A DNA stretch of 64,000 nt from contig LFJO01000001.1 of the NCBI GenBank assembly GCA_001038565.1, forward strand, positions 397,824 to 461,823, read 5' to 3'. Position 1 is the stretch's first letter. Each line of letters opens with the position of its first letter. Positions 33,705-40,686 of the stretch are shown here, in pieces. Source of the stretch: Alkalihalobacillus pseudalcaliphilus. Lineage in GTDB: Bacteria; Bacillota; Bacilli; Bacillales; Bacillaceae_D. The position numbers and the translations under genes are program-made. The notes below the pieces were generated by a model that worked only from the letters and a program-made list of their open reading frames with translations, was not told where the DNA came from and ran no database searches.

Positions 33705-35120
33705 GTGACGAGACGAACTTTTTTAGAACGAGTGAAGGCAGAGAGAACCGTCTGGGTAGATGGCGAGCTCGTTCAAGATGTGACGCACCATCCTGCCTTT
33801 GAAGGTACGATTAAAACGATAGATAAACTATTGCAAAAGCAGTATGTTGAATCTACAAAAGAGCTCTTAACTTATCATACAGAAGGTGTCAGAGCGCATC
33901 TTTCCTTTTTAATTCCTGAAAATAAAGTCGACTTGAAAAGGAAACGAGTCGCTTATCAGCATTGGGCAGACGACACATTTGGTGTCATGAGTCGATTATC
34001 AGAGTATACACGATCCATTATTACCGGATGGTATGCAAATCGGGATGTCTTAGATAAAAAAAGGCCTGGCTTTGCCGAGAAAATAGCGCATTATTATCGA
34101 AAATCCTTAGAGAATGATTGGTTATCAACCGTCGCTGGGCATGATCCACAAAGAGATAGAGCAACTAAACAAACACACGACGCTTTATTACACATAACCG
34201 ACCGAAATGAAGATGGAATTTTTGTAAGTGGTGCTAAAATGATTGCAACGGCTGCACCCTATGTCGATGAAATTTTAATCAATTCTTACCATAAAAGAAC
34301 GGAGAAAGAAAGAGCGTATGCTCATGTATTTTTTGTACCCGTAACAGCAAAAGGGTTAAATATTGTCTGTCGTGAATCTTTTGCAAGTCAAGATAAAACG
34401 AATCATCCGCTTAGTTCTCGTTATGATGAAATGGATGCTGTTCTAATTTTTGATCATGTGTTTATTCCTTGGGAGCGAGTTCTGGCTTGTGAGGATCCTG
34501 AATTCTCTTGGGTTCTAAGGATAGAACCTTGTTCAGCCCTACTAAGTCAGCATCAGACAGTGGCTCGGCTAGTAAGTAAGTTAGAAAGTGTTGCAGCGAT
34601 TGCCAATGAATTAGCTGAGGCATCAGGAGCAACAGCCTTTTTGCATGTGAAACAAAAACTTGCAGAGGTAATCATGCAAAAAGAGAGTATCTATGCTTTA
34701 TTAAATGCGTCGGAGCACGAATCGACGATGTACGAAGGGGTTTGTTTACCAGATAAAGATTATTTAGCGACTGCTCGTAATTTAGGGACAAAATACTACC
34801 CTAGATCTCTAGAAATTATACAGCAAGTAGGAGCTGGAGGGTTGTTACAAACACCATCCAAAATAGAAGAATTATTCGGTCCGATTGCTCACTTGTTAAA
34901 AGAGCCTTACAAGGGGACAAAAATGTCTGCAGAAGAAAGAACTAAGCTAATCAAATTAGCATGGGATCTGATTGGGAACTCACTAGGATCGAGACATGAG
35001 CTCTATGAACGATTTTATTCAGGCGATCCGGTACGAACTTTTGCCGGCCAATATCATTCTTATCAGGATAAAAAGAGTTTAGTAGATTTTGCCTATCAAG
35101 CGATTCGAAGAGAGGAATGA
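33705..35120 (+). CDS. HpaB-family flavin-dependent monooxygenase 2
   Basis: 471 residues from a GTG at 33705, two bases after the preceding stop and 8 after GAGGGGG; an earlier ATG at 33672 lies inside the upstream gene. Paralogue of its neighbour: GVMSRLSEYTRS, SGAKMIATAAPYVDEIL, YDEMDAVLIFDHVFIPWERV and ELYERFYSGDPVRTFA. The HpaB substrate His is again replaced by Thr (LSTVAGHDPQ). The two proteins could form a hetero-oligomer or act on successive intermediates. Its stop overlaps the next start (ATGA). Confidence 0.82.
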   Translation: MTRRTFLERVKAERTVWVDGELVQDVTHHPAFEGTIKTIDKLLQKQYVESTKELLTYHTEGVRAHLSFLIPENKVDLKRKRVAYQHWADDTFGVMSRLSEYTRSIITGWYANRDVLDKKRPGFAEKIAHYYRKSLENDWLSTVAGHDPQRDRATKQTHDALLHITDRNEDGIFVSGAKMIATAAPYVDEILINSYHKRTEKERAYAHVFFVPVTAKGLNIVCRESFASQDKTNHPLSSRYDEMDAVLIFDHVFIPWERVLACEDPEFSWVLRIEPCSALLSQHQTVARLVSKLESVAAIANELAEASGATAFLHVKQKLAEVIMQKESIYALLNASEHESTMYEGVCLPDKDYLATARNLGTKYYPRSLEIIQQVGAGGLLQTPSKIEELFGPIAHLLKEPYKGTKMSAEERTKLIKLAWDLIGNSLGSRHELYERFYSGDPVRTFAGQYHSYQDKKSLVDFAYQAIRREE

Positions 35121-36196
35121 CTAAGATGCCTCGTTTTTATTGGTTTATACCGACAAATGGAGATGGAGAGTTTTTAGGATTAAATAAGCCAGAGCGTCAG
35201 CCCTCACTTGCATATTTAACCAGGGTCGCTCAAGCGGCAGAACATGCTGGCTTTGAAGGTATACTTGTGCCAACTGGAATTCCCTATTTGGATTCATGGA
35301 TGATTGGTTCTGCGATTATCCACCAAACTGAAAAGATAAAACCTTTAGTAGCTTTTAGACCTGGATTTATCTCTCCAACTGTCGCTGCAAAAATGGCTGC
35401 AACGATTGACCAGTTTTCAGATGGAAGATTACTTTTAAATATTGTAACGGGAGGATCATTATTAGAGCTTGGGCAAGACGGTGATTTTATTCCACACGAT
35501 AAGCGCTACCAACGAACAGCTGAATTTTTACAAGTCATTAAGCAATCGTGGGAGCAAGATGTTTTTGACTATCAAAGCGAGTTTTACGAAGTGCAGGGAG
35601 GTAGCCTTTTTCCTGAGAATAGCAAAGGGAGGAATATTCCCATTTATTTTGGGGGTTCGTCAGAGGTGGCAAAGGATGTAGCCGCACAGTATGCGGACAT
35701 TTATTTGCAGTGGGGAGAACCGGTAGTGCAGATTAAGCAACAGATTAAAGATGTTAGAGAGCGGGCACGCAATTACAATCGAACACTCGAATATGGTATT
35801 CGAATTCATGTCGTAGTTAGAGATTCTGAAGAAGAAGCGTGGCAAGCTGCCTATCGTATTATTAGTCAAATCGATACTCGGAGAAGGGAAAAGATGAATC
35901 ATTACTATGAAACAACCGATTCAATTGCTCAAAAAAGAATGAACGAAGTCACGCAAAAAAGTGATCGTTTTGACGAGTGTGGTTGGGCTGGTATAGGGAA
36001 AATAAGAAAAGGGGCAGGAACGGCTTTAGTAGGGACTCCACAGCAAATTAAAGAAGCAATTGAACATTATCAAGAAGTAGGTGTGAGTCACTTTATCCTC
36101 TCTGGTTTTCCACATTTAGAAGAAGCAAAAAGGTTTGGCGAATCCGTTAAGCCGCTTTTTGTAAAGAAGGGAACCTTAGGAGGGGGAGCGGAATGA
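35117..36196 (+). CDS. SsuD-like LLM-class FMNH2-dependent monooxygenase
   Basis: About 356-359 residues; the ATG at 35126 has better spacing from GAGAGGA than the ATG at 35117. It follows SsuD alkanesulfonate monooxygenase throughout: FYWFIPTNGDGEFLG, FEGILVPTG, LVAFRPGFISPTVAAKMAATID, YFGGSSEVAKDVAAQYADIYLQWGEP, GIRIHVVVRD and GAGTALVG. Arg226, His228 and Arg297 equivalents are kept. Two catalytic positions differ: the Cys54 position is Tyr, and the Tyr331 position is Phe (SGFPHLEEA). So a C-S bond-cleaving oxygenase on a substrate other than simple alkanesulfonates is likely. Confidence 0.86.
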   Translation: MTKMPRFYWFIPTNGDGEFLGLNKPERQPSLAYLTRVAQAAEHAGFEGILVPTGIPYLDSWMIGSAIIHQTEKIKPLVAFRPGFISPTVAAKMAATIDQFSDGRLLLNIVTGGSLLELGQDGDFIPHDKRYQRTAEFLQVIKQSWEQDVFDYQSEFYEVQGGSLFPENSKGRNIPIYFGGSSEVAKDVAAQYADIYLQWGEPVVQIKQQIKDVRERARNYNRTLEYGIRIHVVVRDSEEEAWQAAYRIISQIDTRRREKMNHYYETTDSIAQKRMNEVTQKSDRFDECGWAGIGKIRKGAGTALVGTPQQIKEAIEHYQEVGVSHFILSGFPHLEEAKRFGESVKPLFVKKGTLGGGAE

Positions 36197-37221
36197 ACTA
36201 TATCATTTGGGGAGCAAACTTATCTGGTGGTTTTCTTCGTGCTGATGTGGAACAAGAGAGGGACAATAGTTTTACGTATAACCAAAAGCTTGTAGAGCTT
36301 GCAGAGAAAAAGGGTATTAATGCTATTTTATATGCGACAAGGTATTTGGGAGCGATTGGCGGTAGTGAGTCTGAACAGGGGCAACTCGATCCGCTTACGT
36401 TAATGGCAGCTTTAATACCTTCAACTCAAAACATTCATTTCATTAGTGCCGTACTTCCAGGCTTTATTTCACCGGTGACGTTAGCAAAAATGGGGGCAAC
36501 ACTAGATATTATTTCAAATGGACGGTTTCATATTAATTTAGTGAGTGGATGGTTTAAGGAAGAGCAAGAAATATTTGGAATCGAATGGATCGACCATAAA
36601 GAACGTTACGCGCGTTCAAAAGAATATTTAGAAGTGCTAAAAGGTCTATGGACTCAAGAGTCATTTTCATACAAAGGGAATTATTACCAATTAAAAGATG
36701 CCCATTTGTCGCCCAAACCTGTTCAAAAGCCTTATCCCGCCATCTATCAAGGTGGAAATTCTTTACCTGCCCAAACGATGGCAGCCGAGCATTCAGATAT
36801 ATATTTTATGAATGGGGCACTAAAAGAAGAATTATATCAACAGATAACGGTTGTCAAAGAACTGGCAAAAAAGCAAGGACGAGAACTTACGTATGCGGTC
36901 AATGCTTTTGTGATTGCTAGACAAACAGAAAAGGAGGCATATGAAGAATATCAATGGATTTTAGACCGTGCTGATGAAGTGGCGATCAAGAAGTTCCAAG
37001 AAAGAACGGAATCACAAGGAATGTGGAAAAATGCAAAGGAGCTAGGTGACTTTGTTGCAAATAATGAAGGATTTCGAACGGGGCTAATAGGCAGCTATGA
37101 AACCGTCACAAAGAAAATAAACGAGCTGAAGCTATTAGGCGTCGACCATGTCCTGCTTACTTTCCGAAAGCCATTGGAGGAATTACCGATATTTTTTGAA
37201 AAGGTGGTCAGAAAGATTTAG
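36193..37221 (+). CDS. LLM-class flavin-dependent oxidoreductase, SfnG/SsuD-related
   Basis: 342 residues, overlapping the previous gene by ATGA, with GGAGGGGGAG as ribosome binding site. IIWGANLSGGFLRADVEQERDN is like the dimethylsulfone monooxygenase SfnG start. ISAVLPGFISPVTLAKMGATLDIISNGR and INLVSGWFKEEQEIFGIEWIDHKERY are LLM-family FMN-binding regions, and the C-terminal GLIGSYETVTKKINELKLLGVDHVLLTF is typical. The probable job is oxidation of a sulfone or sulfonate, or of an intermediate made by the preceding enzymes. Confidence 0.82.
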   Translation: MNYIIWGANLSGGFLRADVEQERDNSFTYNQKLVELAEKKGINAILYATRYLGAIGGSESEQGQLDPLTLMAALIPSTQNIHFISAVLPGFISPVTLAKMGATLDIISNGRFHINLVSGWFKEEQEIFGIEWIDHKERYARSKEYLEVLKGLWTQESFSYKGNYYQLKDAHLSPKPVQKPYPAIYQGGNSLPAQTMAAEHSDIYFMNGALKEELYQQITVVKELAKKQGRELTYAVNAFVIARQTEKEAYEEYQWILDRADEVAIKKFQERTESQGMWKNAKELGDFVANNEGFRTGLIGSYETVTKKINELKLLGVDHVLLTFRKPLEELPIFFEKVVRKI

Positions 37222-37230
37222 ATTTTATAA

Positions 37231-37530
37231 GTGGTTCTAGAAAAATTTAATACACCACTATGGATTGCAAGCTTAGATCCTATTTTAAGTGTAAATTTAG
37301 AAGAATATTTTTATTCAAGTCTATGTGGTCCTCACTGGTGTAAACGATTGAAAAAGGGTGTTTGGTGTGGAAGTGAAGTGCTGATTGTTAGCGGTGTGAC
37401 CGATTCCCAATCAGCACCACTCCACAGAATATCCCTCGTGAATGTTGGTAATAGCGAACAAAGTTTCATATCCGCGATCACCTTTTATAGCAGCTATAGC
37501 TCACTCGCGCGTTTGCCACCGACAGCATAA
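37231..37530 (+). CDS. Unrecognised 99-codon ORF, possibly a gene fragment
   Basis: GTG start 9 bases after the last monooxygenase gene, no clear ribosome binding site. The middle reads SLCGPHWCKRLKKGVWCGSEVLIVSGVTDSQSAP, with Cys and Trp placed as in a folded protein, and the codon pattern looks coding. The last 37 bases overlap the 3' end of the convergent tautomerase gene, where the frame ends in low-information sequence. It may be a truncated gene brought in with the organosulfur island. No family recognised. Confidence 0.35.
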   Translation: MVLEKFNTPLWIASLDPILSVNLEEYFYSSLCGPHWCKRLKKGVWCGSEVLIVSGVTDSQSAPLHRISLVNVGNSEQSFISAITFYSSYSSLARLPPTA

Positions 37531-37679
37531 TTCGTTTTCTTCATTTCTTCAATAATAATAGAAACCTTCTCAACTGGTGCACCTGTAGATTCTGAAACAG
37601 CTAACGTCACCTTATCGACTAACTGTTGCTTTTGCTCATCTGTACGACCTTCTAACATTTGAACAGTAACGATTGGCAT
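37494..37679 (-). CDS. ywhB: 4-oxalocrotonate tautomerase family protein (YwhB)
   Basis: 61 residues from the ATG at 37679, preceded by GGAGGTTG. The protein begins MPIVTVQMLEGRTDEQK, so after Met removal the catalytic amino-terminal Pro1 is free, and the GAPVEKVSIIIEEM segment supplies the conserved strand. The physiological substrate is unknown; B. subtilis YwhB has the same length. It is part of the conserved ywh order and not necessarily linked to the adjacent monooxygenases. Confidence 0.9.
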   Translation of the reverse strand: MPIVTVQMLEGRTDEQKQQLVDKVTLAVSESTGAPVEKVSIIIEEMKKTNYAVGGKRASEL

Positions 37680-37784
37680 ATCAAACAACCTCCATACATG
37701 AATAAAAAATAATGAGACTAACGACAAGGTTAGTCTCATGTAAGTATAGCAAGAAAAAGATACAATTACCTCTCACATGCCTTA

Positions 37785-39422
37785 TTAGTGAGTAAAACGA
37801 ATACGTCGAAATGTCCATAATAGGAATCCTAACGCAAGTAAAGCTGTGCCAATGAAGATAAATGTGTAATTCTCAGTTGCTGTATTTGGTAAGGTTTGTC
37901 CATTTTCGCTGTCAGTTGAGGTTTGCTTATCATGATCTTTTAACGGAATATCTTTGATAGGCTGTTCAACTTCTGGGTGATTCGGTTTTGGTTTGGAAGG
38001 TTGCTTGCCCTCATCCGGCTTTTCAATAGTTGGCGGTTTAAGTCCTAATAACTCGTTATCAAAAAGAAAGTCCGCTAATAATGAACCTCCCTTACTGTAT
38101 AAAGAGATGACTAATTTTTGATCGTCATTAAGAGAAGCCAATGTTAACAAGTTTTGAAAAGACAGTGGTGTATCTATTCCATTTTCTCTAATTGCAAAAG
38201 AAACATCAAACTGAAAGACATCTAAATAATATTTAGCTGTTTTAGCAAAATGGATGAGTTCAGCTATGCTTAAATCACTTGCCTCGACACCTTCATATTC
38301 TTCTAGAAAATAGTAAAGATTTTCTACTTCATCCCATAAAGACGGAGACTCCTCAAGTTGTTCAAATAGATGGATGAAAATATTCTCAAGTTCATAAGTT
38401 TCTAAGCCAATTCGTTTGAAAAGTGCAGCGGTTTCTGCATCTAATAAATCTTCCAAGTCCCAATCCCATTGTAAGAGTACGTCCCATAAGAACATATCCA
38501 AGTCATCATAGAAGATAAAATCTTCAATCGTAAACCCGTATTCCGCAAGAAGCTCATCTAATTCATCTCTAGTAATCTCATAATCATCTAAAAGATTAAC
38601 GAGATTTTCTTCGGTAAGGAGTTCACCTAAAAAGTCTTGAAGCTCTTCTAGAGTACGAAAATCATCAACTGTCAGTTCATATTGATACCATAAGTAATTG
38701 TCAAACTCATCACGAGTTAACCCGATTGATTGTAGATATGTCGCTAATTCTTCTACATCAATCTCTAAAAAGCTGTACATATATTCCTTTAAGTCGTCAT
38801 AAAATTTAAATTCAGCTAAAGTAAGACCGTCTGCTTTAAGTTGAGCATCAAGTTGAGCTCTTGTCCATCCGTAATCAGATAAAAGCTCATCAAGATTTTC
38901 TTCATTAAGTAAATCACCTAAAAAATTCTTGATTTGACCAACTGTAGAAAATTCATAAATACTCATACCCCAAGTCGCTAGATATTCCTCTAAGTCCTCT
39001 TCCGTCCAATTAAGCTCATTAAGAAATTCAGCTAATTGTTGCTCATCTATCTCAAGAGTATCACTCAAGTAATAAAACAAATCATCATAAAACTTAAAAT
39101 GAGCTAGAGTTTTATTTTGTTCTTTCAAAAATTGAAGTAAATAGGATTCGGAGATGCCATATTCATCTAAAATTTGTTGAAGGATTTCTTCGTCGATGAC
39201 AGGTGAAAGCCAGTCTCTTAATTCTTCCACTGACTCAAAATCATCAAGTGTGTGTTCCCATTCTATATCCAAATAGGACACCAGTTGTTCTTTTGTCCAT
39301 TCTAATTCTTTAAGAAAAGCATTTAATTCTGTTTCATTCACAGCCGCGTTTGCATACAAAGGAATGGTGGTAGTCATTCCAAGTATGAGTAGAAATAACA
39401 TAACCAACTTCTTAATCATCAA
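37785..39422 (-). CDS. Processed acidic surface protein with LPXTA sorting motif
   Basis: 545 residues. A signal peptide ends near residue 26 (LYANA). Three repeats of 96 residues start at about 28, 124 and 220; each ends with a pattern like TLAHFKFYDDLFYYLSDTLE and contains DEYG/DDYE-type turns. They are very rich in Asp, Glu and Leu and predicted fully helical. A Pro/Lys spacer follows, then LPNTA at 511-515, a hydrophobic span and RRIRFTH, a sortase substrate with Ala in place of Gly. It fits the acidic LPXTA protein family of bacilli, which is normally paired with its own sortase; none is in this window. A wall-anchored role is inferred. The start has GGGGG upstream. Confidence 0.82.
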   Translation of the reverse strand: MMIKKLVMLFLLILGMTTTIPLYANAAVNETELNAFLKELEWTKEQLVSYLDIEWEHTLDDFESVEELRDWLSPVIDEEILQQILDEYGISESYLLQFLKEQNKTLAHFKFYDDLFYYLSDTLEIDEQQLAEFLNELNWTEEDLEEYLATWGMSIYEFSTVGQIKNFLGDLLNEENLDELLSDYGWTRAQLDAQLKADGLTLAEFKFYDDLKEYMYSFLEIDVEELATYLQSIGLTRDEFDNYLWYQYELTVDDFRTLEELQDFLGELLTEENLVNLLDDYEITRDELDELLAEYGFTIEDFIFYDDLDMFLWDVLLQWDWDLEDLLDAETAALFKRIGLETYELENIFIHLFEQLEESPSLWDEVENLYYFLEEYEGVEASDLSIAELIHFAKTAKYYLDVFQFDVSFAIRENGIDTPLSFQNLLTLASLNDDQKLVISLYSKGGSLLADFLFDNELLGLKPPTIEKPDEGKQPSKPKPNHPEVEQPIKDIPLKDHDKQTSTDSENGQTLPNTATENYTFIFIGTALLALGFLLWTFRRIRFTH

Positions 39423-39721
39423 ATTGCCCCCTAATCTTCCTTATTTTTCTATTAGCAAAATGATTATAATCCTAATTATCCGAAATATCCACATATTTTT
39501 TTGTGACATTTGATTATATTAAATGAAGTAATTATAACTTCTGTATAATGACAAATAGTTCTATATACTATAATGAACCATTTTTTTGTAATTAGTGTAG
39601 GTTCTATCGTTATTTATCGTTAAATAAGCCCAAAAGGTTAAAAAGATTTCGGCGAGGAGTTTTGGTCGACAGGATCACGCCAGAAAAAGAACAAGAAGGA
39701 GTCGATAGTTGACGTCCACAT
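39423..39721. other. Intergenic stretch upstream of the surface protein gene
   Basis: AT-rich, no gene or recognisable promoter. Several possible -10-like tracts near 39535-39580 cannot be assigned. Confidence 0.3.
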
Positions 39722-39770
39722 ATACCCACATGGCGAAGCTGATACGCTTCGCCACCAACAAAAAGAAAGC
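39722..39770 (+). repeat. Dispersed repeat, module A only, upstream of ywhD
   Basis: TGGCGAAGC (39731-39739) and GCTTCGCCA (39746-39754) make a perfect 9-bp hairpin, followed by CCAACAAAAAGAAAG. The flanking CCCACA is shared with 7421-7426. Confidence 0.7.
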
Positions 39771-39855
39771 GAACCATGTGTATCTCACCAAGGTCTGTGA
39801 TAAAATGTTAGAAACGATAGTGCTAGGAAAATTCGTAAAGAGAGGTTGGTACTTC

Positions 39856-40380
39856 ATGGATTTATTAAACAACGATAATATCAAAAAGAAAAAAACATCT
39901 TTTAATATCTTAAGCAATGATTCATTAGATGGTCATAAAGGTTATGGAGCAGGAACATTAAATCTTGATAACGTCACACCTGTATTTGTTGATCCAGCAG
40001 AATCAGATGTGTTTGTAGATATGGGGGCACTTCACGCGAGGTCTCAAGTAGAAAGAAGAATTAAATTTTTAAAAGAAAAAGATAAAGTGCCAAATGGCAA
40101 GCTCTACTGGCTTGTTTGGGTTACGATTTTACACAAAGACAGTAAGCCTTATTACGGAGGGGTAACGGGTTGTGAAATGACTGTAGATACAGAAATACGC
40201 CGAGGGTATAAGAGTTTACCTGAACACGTAAATAACATGGATAAATCGTTAAAAGGGAAGCTGATTGTTGAACATATGGATCAAAAATCCCGTCATCTTC
40301 TAGCGGATTTTCTCAAGAATCATAATGAAGCTATGTGGAACCATTCTGAAGAAGAGCTAAAAAAATCACTGCTGAAATAA
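39856..40380 (+). CDS. ywhD: YwhD family protein
   Basis: 174 residues from the ATG at 39856 with AGAGG 10 bases upstream; the frame extends to 39709 through repeat DNA, and B. subtilis YwhD (172) supports the short form. SFNILSNDSLDGHKGYGAGTLNLDNVTPVFVD, DMGALHARSQVERRIKFL, GKLYWLVWVTI and TGCEMTVDTEIRRGYKSLPEHVN are the conserved blocks. Function unknown. Confidence 0.88.
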   Translation: MDLLNNDNIKKKKTSFNILSNDSLDGHKGYGAGTLNLDNVTPVFVDPAESDVFVDMGALHARSQVERRIKFLKEKDKVPNGKLYWLVWVTILHKDSKPYYGGVTGCEMTVDTEIRRGYKSLPEHVNNMDKSLKGKLIVEHMDQKSRHLLADFLKNHNEAMWNHSEEELKKSLLK

Positions 40381-40578
40381 CAGCTCTAAAAGTTCAAAAA
40401 CAATGACACCTTTATTAAAAAGGGTAGTTTGTCTATTTCGAACGAATCCGTATGCGAAAGTCAAGATGTAATCCAAAATAAATATGAACGGTTTTTGAAA
40501 CTTCACTCCTTCACTTGAGCTTTTGCCTCAGAGGGGGTAAACTTGATACGTATAATATCACGTTATACTAGGACACGA

Positions 40579-40626
40579 AGAGTTGTTTCTTCTGGTTAAA
40601 TTAACCAAGAGACAGCTCTTTTATTG
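40579..40626 (+). terminator. Terminator after ywhD
   Basis: AGAGTTGTTTCTT pairs with AAGAGACAGCTCT over 13 bp (two G-U), with an inner GGTTAA/TTAACC, and ends in TTTTATTGTTTT. It is about 200 bp after the ywhD stop; the sequence between holds no gene. Confidence 0.8.
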
Positions 40627-40686
40627 TTTTATGCCATAAAAAACATCAACAAGTGTTGGTATACCCACTCATTGATGCATGTTGGT

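Noticed and set aside
39709..39855. 49-residue N-terminal extension of YwhD
   Set aside because: It translates repeat module A; the internal ATG at 39856 matches the B. subtilis protein start.
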